DNA from: Gammaproteobacteria bacterium
Lineage (GTDB): Bacteria > Pseudomonadota > Gammaproteobacteria > Pseudomonadales > Halieaceae
Reading direction: 5' to 3'
NCBI GenBank assembly: GCA_024742415.1
Contig: JANSYN010000004.1
Location: 124,001 to 188,000, forward strand
Length of the DNA: 64,000 nucleotides
A program made the translations under genes and the position numbers. The notes under the pieces were generated by a model. The model made no database searches and had not been told where the DNA came from. It saw nothing but the letters and a program-made list of their open reading frames with translations. Shown in pieces: positions 8,466 to 16,544 of the stretch (positions are counted from its first letter, which is position 1; each line of letters begins with the position of its first letter).

Positions 8466-9236
8466 ATGGGAAGAGTAGAGGGCAAGGTCGCCATTGTCAC
8501 CGGCGCAGCAAGCGGTATGGGCAAGGCAGATGCGTTGTTGCTGGCCCGTGAAGGGGCAAGCGTGGTCGTGACCGACATGAATGCCACCGATGGACAGGCA
8601 GTGGCAGACAGCATCGGGGGCAAGGCAGTCTTCATGACCCTGAATGTTACGGATGAGGACAACTGGAAGCAGGTCATCAGCAGCACGCTGGAGGTGTTTG
8701 GACGCCTGGATATTCTGGTGAATAACGCCGGCATGATCGCGCTCGGCTCGATCGTCGATACCGAACTGGCGGACTGGCGCAAGATTAACGCCGTGAACAG
8801 CGACGGCGTCTTCCTGGGATGCAAGCACGCCATCCCGGCCATGGCTGCCTCGGGTGGTGGCTCGATCGTTAACATGTCGTCGGTGGCGGCGATTCACGGG
8901 CAGTCTTTCGTCGCAGCCTACACGGCAAGCAAGGGTGCCGTGCGCGCGTTGACCAAGAACGTGGCGATGTTTTGCAAGGAACAGAAGAACGGCATACGTT
9001 GCAACTCGGTGCACCCGGACGGTGTGAAAACGCCCATGGTGGTGAAGGTCGCAACCGGCAAGGACACAGCCACGCAGGAAGACCTGGACCGCCTCAATGG
9101 TCTGGACAACATGTGTGAGCCCGAAGACGTCGCCAATCTCGTGTTGTTCCTGGCCTCGGATGAGTCACGATTTATCAATGGCGCCGAAATGCTCATAGAC
9201 AACGCATCGACCATCACTCCCCCCGTCGGCGTTTGA
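8466..9236 (+). CDS. SDR family oxidoreductase (hydroxysteroid/cyclopentanol dehydrogenase-like)
   Basis: A 256-residue classical SDR: TGAASGMG (12-19), D37 for NAD preference, NNAG (86-89), S138-S139, Y152 and K156. The GMG glycine motif, the NSDGVFLGCKHAIPAM helix and the VHPDGVKTPM loop resemble 3-alpha/20-beta-hydroxysteroid and cyclopentanol dehydrogenases, so a ring or secondary alcohol substrate is likely. A GGAGAG site precedes the ATG. Its stop lies 29 bases upstream of the EthD-like gene, so they probably form an operon. Confidence 0.92.
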   Translation: MGRVEGKVAIVTGAASGMGKADALLLAREGASVVVTDMNATDGQAVADSIGGKAVFMTLNVTDEDNWKQVISSTLEVFGRLDILVNNAGMIALGSIVDTELADWRKINAVNSDGVFLGCKHAIPAMAASGGGSIVNMSSVAAIHGQSFVAAYTASKGAVRALTKNVAMFCKEQKNGIRCNSVHPDGVKTPMVVKVATGKDTATQEDLDRLNGLDNMCEPEDVANLVLFLASDESRFINGAEMLIDNASTITPPVGV

Positions 9237-9265
9237 TGCGCCGCGACAGGCCTGAGGAACGCATT

Positions 9266-9985
9266 ATGGAAAAAATCATGTACAGTTTGTGGCGTGATCA
9301 AGCGCTGGCACAGGACACCTTTCGCGATCAACTGCTGGCCGCATTGACCGCGAACCTTGACGGCCTGGCCGGTGTGCATGGTGCGCGCCTGTGCGTTGCC
9401 GACAGCGCTGTGGCAGCGGCGAATGGGCGGCGTATGCAAAGTGGTGAATCGCTACCCGATGCAGTGCTGTCACTGTGGGTCGATGACGCCGGGCAGTCAC
9501 AGGGCTGGGAAGCCCTGATCGATGCGCAGGCGGCGCGTTGTGAGGGCTACCTGGTGGCCGAGGCAGAACCGCTGATTAATCAACAGGCGCATCCATCGGC
9601 ACCGGCAGCGCGCGTGTACGGAATGTGTCATGTGGTGTATATGAGCCCACCGGCGGCAATGGACAGGGAAGAATGGCTGGCGGTGTGGAAGGGCAGCCAT
9701 ACACAGATTGCGATCGACACACAGTCAACCTTCGGCTATCGCCAGAACGTGGTGGTGCGCCTGCTGGGACCGGATACGCCGGCGTGTCATGCGATCGTTG
9801 AGGAAAATTTCCCGCCCGAAGCCATGACCGATGATCACGCTTTTTATGCTACGGGCGGCGACGAGACACTCCTGCAGAAGAACATGGCAGCCATGATGGA
9901 GAGCTGCGCGCGCTTCATTGATTTCAACAGGATTGACGTCATCCCGATGAGCGAATACCTGCTCAAAGCGCTTGTAAGGCCTTGA
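9266..9985 (+). CDS. EthD domain-like protein (dimeric alpha/beta barrel)
   Basis: A 239-residue protein without signal peptide or membrane segment. The second half (about 120-239) contains the recognisable pattern [16 protein letters not shown], then [14 protein letters not shown] and a [10 protein letters not shown] helix. These are features of EthD-related ferredoxin-like barrel proteins found in catabolic clusters of actinobacteria and proteobacteria. The first half looks like a diverged copy of the same fold. The start at ATG 9266 follows TGAGGA; the frame also offers TTG 9233, which is less likely. Its 3' end overlaps the convergent htpX by 23 bases. The catalytic role is unknown. Confidence 0.7.
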   Translation: MEKIMYSLWRDQALAQDTFRDQLLAALTANLDGLAGVHGARLCVADSAVAAANGRRMQSGESLPDAVLSLWVDDAGQSQGWEALIDAQAARCEGYLVAEAEPLINQQAHPSAPAARVYGMCHVVYMSPPAAMDREEWLAVWKGSHTQIAIDTQSTFGYRQNVVVRLLGPDTPACHAIVEENFPPEAMTDDHAFYATGGDETLLQKNMAAMMESCARFIDFNRIDVIPMSEYLLKALVRP

Positions 9986-10844
9986 TACGGTCATCCAGCG
10001 GGGGGTGCGTGGCCAGCAGGGCGCCCAGCCCCTGCTTGAGCTGCTCACTGATACCAAAAGCGGTCAGTTCGCCTGGCAAATCCTGATGCTGGCCCTGCTC
10101 CATCTGCAGGCGCTGCAAAGCGGCTGCCATGTGCGCTGGCGTGGTAAGCGTGGCGCCGGCGTGGTCGGCGCGATACTCGCGCCAGCGTGAGAACCAGGCG
10201 ACAATAAAGCTTGCCAGCAAGCCAAGAACAATTTCTGCAATAAACGTAACAACGTAATAACCGATGCCGTAGCCACGCTCCGTCTTGAACACCACGCGGT
10301 CAACGGTGTGGCCGATGATGCGCGCAAAGAACATGACAAAGGTGTTGATCACGCCCTGGATAAGGGTGAGGGTCACCATATCGCCGTTGGCGACGTGGCC
10401 AATCTCATGCGCCATGACCGCACGCACTTCCTCGGGACGAAAACGCTGCAGCATGCCTGCACTGACGGCCACCAATGCGCTGTTTTTGTTCCAGCCCGTG
10501 GCGAAGGCATTGGAGGCATCAGAGGGAAAAATCCCCACCTCTGGCATGCCGATACCGGCCTCCTGTGCCAGCTCGGCAACCGTGTCCACCAGCCATTGCT
10601 CCTGCTGGTTGCGCGGCTGTTCTATGATGTAGGTGCCGGTGCCGCGCTTGGCCATCCACTTGGAGATAAAAAGCGATACCAGCGACCCGCCGAAGCCAAA
10701 CAGGGCGCAGAATACCAGCAACGAGCTCAGGTTCAGGTCGACCCCATTGGCCGCCAGAATACCCTCCAGACCCAGCAGCCTGAAGATCGTGCCGGCCAGA
10801 ACCAGTACGGCCATGTTGGTGGCCAAAAACAGTAGTATTCTCAT
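9963..10844 (-). CDS. htpX: Protease HtpX
   Basis: A 293-residue inner-membrane M48 zinc metalloprotease of membrane protein quality control. HEIGH at 146-150 holds two zinc ligands and the catalytic Glu, and E223 in REYRAD is the third ligand. Transmembrane segments lie at about 4-22, 38-60, 160-180 and 196-218. Length and order match the E. coli protein. In E. coli it is under Cpx control; no CpxR site was identified here. Confidence 0.97.
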   Translation of the reverse strand: MRILLFLATNMAVLVLAGTIFRLLGLEGILAANGVDLNLSSLLVFCALFGFGGSLVSLFISKWMAKRGTGTYIIEQPRNQQEQWLVDTVAELAQEAGIGMPEVGIFPSDASNAFATGWNKNSALVAVSAGMLQRFRPEEVRAVMAHEIGHVANGDMVTLTLIQGVINTFVMFFARIIGHTVDRVVFKTERGYGIGYYVVTFIAEIVLGLLASFIVAWFSRWREYRADHAGATLTTPAHMAAALQRLQMEQGQHQDLPGELTAFGISEQLKQGLGALLATHPPLDDRIKALQAL

Positions 10845-11007
10845 CGCGAGCCCTCAACTGGCACACAATCGTTAGTGATGCGGCACACGTTCAGGTGGTG
10901 CCGGTTTAGGTGATGGTACCGCAGACGACGCCTGGCGGGCTGCGGTTCCTTCCTGAGCTTAATATGCGGGTGCCAGCGTCTGGTTTCAAGAGCCCCTGGG
11001 GAGCTTG

Positions 11008-11376
11008 TCAGGATTCAGCCGCCGTGTCGGTGTGTGTCGGTGCAGCGCTGTCGTGTTGCGCGCGAGCGACCTCCTCTGATGTTGCGTCGGGGTCGTTTGC
11101 AGTGCCTGCCCCAGCCGGTGCCTTGCCCGGTTTTGGCGCCTTGGGCAACCGGTGTTCGCTGGGTTCAACCACGGGCTCGCCTTTGTCTGACAGTGCCACA
11201 GCCTGTACTTCACCGCGCAACGCTATGTCTCTGGAGCTGAGCTCAAACAGGGTGTTGACGGCCTCATCTTCATGGGCGCACAGCAGTATGGTCCGGGGCT
11301 CGGTGCCATCGACCCAGGCTTTGCCCTTGCCCCAGAAGTGACCCAGTTGATTGCGCACTACAAAACGTTCTGACAT
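11008..11376 (-). CDS. Conserved hypothetical protein
   Basis: A 122-residue protein. The first 75 residues look like a compact domain (FVVRNQLGHFWGKGKAWVDG, then HEDEAVNTLFELSSRDIALR), similar to small uncharacterised proteins of pseudomonads. The last 45 residues are Pro/Ala/Thr/Asp-rich and probably disordered. No signal peptide or known motif is present. It lies alone between htpX and the J-domain gene, all on the minus strand. Confidence 0.7.
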   Translation of the reverse strand: MSERFVVRNQLGHFWGKGKAWVDGTEPRTILLCAHEDEAVNTLFELSSRDIALRGEVQAVALSDKGEPVVEPSEHRLPKAPKPGKAPAGAGTANDPDATSEEVARAQHDSAAPTHTDTAAES

Positions 11377-11509
11377 TGGTATTGGCGTTCCCGGAAAGAG
11401 GGCAGATTCTATAGCGGTGCAGGAGCGGGGTAAAGTTCACCGCTGGATTTGCCTGCGACTCGCCCGCGCTCTGCCCGTGCAGTCCGCGGCAAACGCGCAG
11501 TTCCTGTGC

Positions 11510-12223
11510 CTAGCTCAGTACATCCTTGGCCTGGTTCACCTTCGCAGCGAGGTAGTCGTTGCCGCCCCGGTCGGGGTGCAGGCGCTGCATGAGCTTGCGG
11601 TGCGCCGTGACGATGTCTTCCGGCGTTGCGCTGTCATCCAGTCCCAACACGGCCAGCGCTTCACTGCGGTTCATCTGTCCTGTGGAATGGCTGCCCGGCG
11701 GCGGCTGGTTCGACTGGAAGGGCCCTTCACCGGGAAAACGCTGCTGCAGATAGCTGTCCAGCAGCTGTACTGAATCGTCGTCCTCGCTGGCGCAGTGCGC
11801 CATGAGTTCCTCCAGCTGCGCGCGCTCCATGTCCTGCAGTCGCCAGCCCGCATAGCGCCCCTTCAGGACCTCGCCGCTAAGTTCCCCGCTGTCATGGTCG
11901 AGCTGCATACGCAGCATAGTGCTTTCAACGGTAGAGGTTTGCCCGCTGCCTGCCGCGGCCTTGCTGCGCAGGCTCGCAAGCATCGGAAAAAACCGCAGCG
12001 CCAGCGGTAGTAGCTGGCGGCCGGCAACCAGCAAGCCAGTGAGGGCGGCGCCAAGCCAGTGCATGCGGCCGGTCAGGCTCAGCCCCAGTACGATAATCAC
12101 CAGAACACCCAGGCCCAGTTGGATATAGCCGTTGCGGCGCTTGTGCGGTGGCAGCGCCTGTATGCGTCGCCACAGGATATAAACGACGGCGGCGATGGCC
12201 AGTAGCAGGATGAGTCTTGGCAC
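11510..12223 (-). CDS. Membrane-anchored J-domain protein
   Basis: A 237-residue protein starting at GTG. Hydrophobic segments lie at 3-18, 33-51 and 56-76. A middle region starts with MLRMQLDHDSGELSGEVLKG, a pattern seen in proteobacterial J proteins. The C-terminal J domain spans about 185-237 with the HPD tripeptide at 216-218, needed to stimulate DnaK ATPase. The J domain at the extreme C-terminus of a membrane protein recalls DjlA and mitochondrial Pam18. It lies 18 bases downstream of the VWA gene, suggesting joint function. The client is unknown. Confidence 0.88.
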   Translation of the reverse strand: MPRLILLLAIAAVVYILWRRIQALPPHKRRNGYIQLGLGVLVIIVLGLSLTGRMHWLGAALTGLLVAGRQLLPLALRFFPMLASLRSKAAAGSGQTSTVESTMLRMQLDHDSGELSGEVLKGRYAGWRLQDMERAQLEELMAHCASEDDDSVQLLDSYLQQRFPGEGPFQSNQPPPGSHSTGQMNRSEALAVLGLDDSATPEDIVTAHRKLMQRLHPDRGGNDYLAAKVNQAKDVLS

Positions 12224-12241
12224 GCAGAAGTGTCCCCAAGT

Positions 12242-13012
12242 TTAATCGGTAAGTTGCTGCAGCAGCAGTTTAGCACCCTCGCTGCTGTTGTTGGCCAGCG
12301 CTTTCCTGCCACCGGTTGCGTAGCTGGCCACTGCCCCGAGGAGGCTGGCCAGGCGGGCCGCGCTGCCCGCATCAAAGCGTGCCCATGCACCAGCGCTGAG
12401 GCGGCTCATAGCGCGAAAAGTGCGCTCTACGGTCCGATCATGCCCTTCCTGGAAAACAAAGAGCGGTAGCTTGAGCAAGCCGCACTGACCGGCCAGGTCG
12501 CAAAGGGTATCGGGGTTCTCCTCCATGGCATCGCCGATAAACACCAGCGCCCTGATCGGACGTTTGCGATGTTCTGCGATAGCGTGCCGCAGTAGCCTTG
12601 CAATCTGCGTGTGACCGCCCTCACAGCGCACACTGGACATGATCCGGCTCAGGGCCGCGCTGTCCTGCAGCCAGCGACTGGCATAAAACTCGTGAAACCC
12701 GCGGAAATAACACAGCTGCACTGACAGCAGAGCGCGTTGTTGTAGAGAGGAGTGTAGAGAGGCGTGTGGAGAGGCGTCTGCCGATGATTGTGCGGAGGAT
12801 GCTGCACCAGGCGACGCTGTCTGCTGTGTCGCGCGGAACATTTCGTGCTGCAGCTGGCAGGCGGTATCCCAGGTGGGTTGTCGGCTCGCAGTGGCATCAA
12901 TGGCAAACAGCAGGCGTGGCTGCGCCTCGACAACCTTGGCAATTGCCTTGCTGGTGGCCAAAAACTGCGCAATGTCCCTTGAAGAGGACCGTTGCGAGGG
13001 CGGTTTTGCCAT
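12242..13012 (-). CDS. VWA-like domain protein
   Basis: A 256-residue cytosolic protein. The start LLFAIDATAS (D39, T41, S43) is a DxTxS variant of the metal-ion-dependent adhesion site of von Willebrand A domains. RALVFIGDAMEE around 180 is the later strand-loop of the same fold. A low-complexity Ser/Ala/His insert (about 70-95) is encoded by three imperfect 12-base repeats. VWA proteins of this kind are usually parts of chaperone or metal-insertion complexes. The gene is upstream of and close to the membrane J-domain gene. Confidence 0.8.
   Translation of the reverse strand: MAKPPSQRSSSRDIAQFLATSKAIAKVVEAQPRLLFAIDATASRQPTWDTACQLQHEMFRATQQTASPGAASSAQSSADASPHASLHSSLQQRALLSVQLCYFRGFHEFYASRWLQDSAALSRIMSSVRCEGGHTQIARLLRHAIAEHRKRPIRALVFIGDAMEENPDTLCDLAGQCGLLKLPLFVFQEGHDRTVERTFRAMSRLSAGAWARFDAGSAARLASLLGAVASYATGGRKALANNSSEGAKLLLQQLTD
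12742..12777. repeat. Three imperfect 12-bp tandem repeats inside the VWA gene
   Basis: The units GTAGAGAGGAGT, GTAGAGAGGCGT and GTGGAGAGGCGT follow each other without spacing. They keep the reading frame and encode repeated short His/Ser/Leu stretches in the linker of the VWA protein. Confidence 0.85.
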
Positions 13013-13083
13013 AGGCGAATGAGGCTGCTGCCTGGGCCGTGGTTAGTGGGCCAGTGACTGTACTGGCGTCGTGAGCGACCGCA

Positions 13084-13326
13084 TCAGTGACTGGAGCCAG
13101 CCCTCAGTTTACCAATTTTCTGGAGTTCCTCCAGGTAGTGGCGGCGTTTTGCGAGTTCCTCGATAGCGGCGGACAAGTCCTTGTCGCTGATTTTGTCGTG
13201 GTCGCTGTCCTTGACCCTGCCAGTCACGTTGCGGCTGACCAGCTGCCATAACTTGCGGCTGCACAGCTGTGAGGCGTCGAGCCCGGCCGAGTTGAAATTT
13301 GAAGTAGTGTATTTTGTAGTGTTCAT
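13084..13326 (-). CDS. Hypothetical protein, 80 aa
   Basis: A small basic and polar protein with no recognised domain. The start at ATG 13326 is chosen because AGGA precedes it; the frame is open to 13440 but the extra residues look non-coding. The C-terminal half (KDSDHDKISDKDLSAAIEEL followed by LEELQKIG) is predicted helical. It lies between phoD and the VWA gene on the same strand. The 219 bases upstream of it (13327-13545) show no other gene. Confidence 0.55.
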   Translation of the reverse strand: MNTTKYTTSNFNSAGLDASQLCSRKLWQLVSRNVTGRVKDSDHDKISDKDLSAAIEELAKRRHYLEELQKIGKLRAGSSH

Positions 13327-13545
13327 GATGTTTCCTGCTCTTTCCTGCTGGCCTGTCCTTGCGGCCAGTTCATCGTTTCGTCTGCTTCCGCGCCAATTAT
13401 AGGCGAATTTTTGTGACAGAGATATTAACCGCCCGGGCAAGTGCGCCTTTTCAGTGTTTTTCAGCGGGCGGTCCAGCCGGGTTTCGGGTCGGCCCCTGCG
13501 GGGCCGGGGAAGGCTGACAAGCCGTGCAAGCCCGATGCGCGGTCT

Positions 13546-15564
13546 CTATGTGTTGCTTTGATCGAAGGGGAAGGGCGAAGTTCCCTGGAAGTTCGGGCCC
13601 TGAAGTGTGGGCGCCTGTCCGGCCTGCCACAGTGGCAGTTTGAAATTGGCCGTATAGCGAATGGCCGGTGGTTCCGTGAAATCTTCGCGGCAGTCCTCAA
13701 GTGCTACCAGTTGCACCTGCAGTTGTTGCGCCTCGAACGTCGCAATGCCGTAGCCGTTGGCGGTGACATCCACAAACTGCAGCCCGGTATTGGCTTTGTT
13801 GGGCCCAATCCAGCGGGCGGGGCCCTTCAGGCTGGTATTTGCATAGAGAAAAGCCGGTAATACGCCATCGAGCATCGACATATTCCACACCGGGGTAATA
13901 CCCGAGGCGTCCTGGCTGTAGACGAGGGAGCTGAACGCGCCGTGACTGGCATCGGCAGCCGCCTTGAGATCATCAAACACCGGCGATGAACTGATGCCGG
14001 CTACGGCAAAATCGGCGATGACGGGGGCGGTCAGTGGCTCTGACAGTGACGGTACAACGGTGGCTGCTGCATGCATATGGTGGTCTCCGGACAGCGACAC
14101 CACGCCGCTGGCCCCACGTTGAGCAATGCCTTCCATCAGGGTGCGCACTTCGTGGGGATAGCCTGCCCAGCTATCAATATTCACCAGGCTGTCTTGATAA
14201 TCGGTGAACGGCAGTGAAGACAGGTCCAGGCGCATGGGCACCAGCGGTATGGCATTGCCCCAGAGCTTCCAGTGGGCCCCGGACTGCGCCAGTGTGTCCA
14301 GCAGCCAGTCGCGCTGTTGCAGCCCGAGCATGGTGCCCGGCTCGCGGTCCAGCCCGGGGTTGGCGGTGGTGCCATCGCCGTAGGGCAGAAACTGTGGCGG
14401 TGCATGGTTATTGTAGGTGTTGCCGGCATCGGCGATCTCTACCAGTTCTACCGTGGCCAGCGGCAGCCCGAGTGATTCTGCCATGCCGTCCTCAAGGCAG
14501 GCCGCCGTGCGATAACTGCGCGAATCGGTCAGCACGATATCAACATAGCGACCCCAGGACAGTTTGCGGTAGATGCGCAGGCTGTTTACCGCCGCCTGGT
14601 TGTCGGCTGCCGCGCCAGCGCCCAGTGGCTGTTCGCGGAAACCGTGTGCGGTCTGCCCCTGCAGCTCATCCAGTGCCGCAGGAATAAACTCAAACCACGC
14701 CTGGTTCGCGACTTGTTTGCGCGGCGCGTCCAGTTTCACCGTGCTGTTGTAGTTGGAGTAGCTCTGGAAATTGTCATTGGAGTACTCGTGATCATCCCAG
14801 GTACACACAAACGGCCAGCGCGCGCGAGCCTCCTGCAAGTGTGGATCTTCCAGGTAGGTTTTGTACAACATGCGATAGTCCCGCAAGGACACCGCATAGC
14901 GGTTGTCCTGCGTGGTGATGCCGTCGGGGAAGGGAGGCACCCGCCGCGCCTGCGCTGTGCCGTCAATGCGCTTGTGCCAGCACCGTTCGTAGATAAAGTC
15001 ACCCAGGTGCAGTACGAAATCGATCTGCAGCGCCTCGTCAGCCTGTTTGTCCTGCGCGATCATGCGTGCCCAGGCGCCGTAGTGGCCCTGCTCATAGCTC
15101 TGGCAGCTGGCAAACGCAACGCGGGCACTGCGCTGCGCTTGGGGCGCTGGTGCGGTGCGGGTTCTTCCGATTCGTGAGGCAGTGTCCTGCCCCCCGCGGA
15201 AGCGGTAAAAGTAGCGTGTATCTGGCTGTAAACCCTCGATGTGGGCGCGCACGGTGAAGTCGCTGTCGGCAGAACTGCTCACGGGCCAGGTCAGGAGCGG
15301 CCCGGAAAACGCCGCGTCTGTGCTGACCTCCAACTGCAGTTGCACGCCGCTGGCAGAGGCCTCGAGCGGCGCGGCACGCGTCCACAATATGATCGAATCC
15401 GGCTGCGGGTCGGCCGACGCAACTCCCTGTGGGAAGGATGCGGACGTCAGTGCGGGCTGCGCGGCCGCTGCCGGCCCGACCTGCGGCCGCGCGGCAGTGC
15501 TGGCGCTGAGAAAAAACGTGCTGCTGGACATCCAAGCCAGCAGCGAGCGGCGGGTGATCGGCAT
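13546..15564 (-). CDS. phoD: PhoD family alkaline phosphatase/phosphodiesterase
   Basis: A 672-residue exported phosphoesterase. TRRSLLAW at residues 4-11 is a twin-arginine motif followed by a hydrophobic stretch and Ala-rich cleavage region, so Tat export is likely. An N-terminal fibronectin-like PhoD domain (about 38-135) precedes the metallophosphatase domain, which has VAFASCQ, LHLGDFIYE, CTWDDHEYSNDN and SGDHHMHAA motifs carrying metal ligands. PhoD enzymes release phosphate from mono- and diesters using Fe and Ca. AGGAGAAG precedes the ATG. It is divergent from msrA with only 56 bases between starts. No Pho box was recognised. Confidence 0.93.
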   Translation of the reverse strand: MPITRRSLLAWMSSSTFFLSASTAARPQVGPAAAAQPALTSASFPQGVASADPQPDSIILWTRAAPLEASASGVQLQLEVSTDAAFSGPLLTWPVSSSADSDFTVRAHIEGLQPDTRYFYRFRGGQDTASRIGRTRTAPAPQAQRSARVAFASCQSYEQGHYGAWARMIAQDKQADEALQIDFVLHLGDFIYERCWHKRIDGTAQARRVPPFPDGITTQDNRYAVSLRDYRMLYKTYLEDPHLQEARARWPFVCTWDDHEYSNDNFQSYSNYNSTVKLDAPRKQVANQAWFEFIPAALDELQGQTAHGFREQPLGAGAAADNQAAVNSLRIYRKLSWGRYVDIVLTDSRSYRTAACLEDGMAESLGLPLATVELVEIADAGNTYNNHAPPQFLPYGDGTTANPGLDREPGTMLGLQQRDWLLDTLAQSGAHWKLWGNAIPLVPMRLDLSSLPFTDYQDSLVNIDSWAGYPHEVRTLMEGIAQRGASGVVSLSGDHHMHAAATVVPSLSEPLTAPVIADFAVAGISSSPVFDDLKAAADASHGAFSSLVYSQDASGITPVWNMSMLDGVLPAFLYANTSLKGPARWIGPNKANTGLQFVDVTANGYGIATFEAQQLQVQLVALEDCREDFTEPPAIRYTANFKLPLWQAGQAPTLQGPNFQGTSPFPFDQSNT

Positions 15565-15620
15565 GGTCTTCTCCTGCGTAATCCACTAATGTATCCCAAA
15601 TGCCCTGACACTTGCAGCCT

Positions 15621-16274
15621 ATGAGCCTTTTCAGCAGACGCGCCATTGCCATGCCCACCGCCGAGACCGCGCTACCTGGCAGAGCACAGCGCATGGCCGT
15701 TGCCAGTGCGCATTATGTGAACGGTAATCCCCTGGAGGGGCCTTACCCTGCGCACCTGCAGCAGGCACTGTTTGGCATGGGTTGCTTCTGGGGTGTTGAG
15801 CGCATGTTCTGGCAATTGCCAGGGGTATACACCACCGCTGCCGGATACGCCGCGGGACTCACAGAAAATCCCACCTACCAGGAGGTCTGCTCGGGCATGA
15901 CCGGCCACAACGAGGTTGTGCTGGTGGTGTTTGACCCACAGCTGATCGGCTATGACGAGCTGCTGCGCGTGTTTTGGGAAGGCCACAACCCCACCCAGGG
16001 TATGCGCCAGGGCAACGATGTCGGTACGCAGTACCGCAGTGGAATCTACACCTTTGATGATGCGCAGGCGCAGATGGCGCAGCGTTCCCGGGCCGCATTC
16101 CAGGCGTCATTGCAACAGGCCGGCTACGGCGCCATCACCACTGAAATCCTGCCGGCGGGGGAGTTTTATTTCGCCGAGGACTATCACCAGCAGTATCTGG
16201 CAAAGAATCCCGGTGGCTATTGCGGCCTGGGTGGCACCGGGGTTAGCTGCCCGACCGGTCTGGTGCTCGATTGA
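15621..16274 (+). CDS. msrA: Peptide methionine-S-sulfoxide reductase MsrA
   Basis: Reduces the S epimer of methionine sulfoxide in proteins. The 217-residue product has the GCFWG motif with catalytic C55, EVVLVVFDP and the [11 protein letters not shown] block. The C-terminal [12 protein letters not shown] holds resolving C201 and C210. The N-terminus ([20 protein letters not shown]) parallels the long E. coli-type MsrA, supporting ATG 15621 over the in-frame TTG at 15612. Confidence 0.96.
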   Translation: MSLFSRRAIAMPTAETALPGRAQRMAVASAHYVNGNPLEGPYPAHLQQALFGMGCFWGVERMFWQLPGVYTTAAGYAAGLTENPTYQEVCSGMTGHNEVVLVVFDPQLIGYDELLRVFWEGHNPTQGMRQGNDVGTQYRSGIYTFDDAQAQMAQRSRAAFQASLQQAGYGAITTEILPAGEFYFAEDYHQQYLAKNPGGYCGLGGTGVSCPTGLVLD

Positions 16275-16389
16275 GCCCGGTGCCTGCACCCGGTGCGGGC
16301 TTGCCTCGAGCACTCAGGTAGCTGCACTGCCATCGACCCTGCAACAAACCCTGGCCCGCCTCCCGGTGCGGTTTGATGTTTCTGGGGTG

Positions 16390-16419
16390 ACGCCCCCCGT
16401 ACTCACGCCCCCCGTACTC
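16390..16419. repeat. Perfect 15-bp tandem duplication
   Basis: ACGCCCCCCGTACTC occurs twice in direct succession in the non-coding gap between msrA and the flavin oxidoreductase, followed by a partial third copy (ACGCC). Confidence 0.9.
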
Positions 16420-16544
16420 ACGCCGTATAGAGCTGCCGCGGTGGTGCACAACGCACATCGAAGTGAAGGTTCATGTTGTTCAGTTCCGCCTGCCGCTGGG
16501 CTATTCTGCCGGGCCAAACAGGATTTCTGCAACAGGACGCAAGC

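Noticed and set aside
11795-12469. Plus-strand frames opposite the J-domain and VWA genes
   Set aside because: They overlap genes with clear domain motifs on the minus strand and show no motif of their own.
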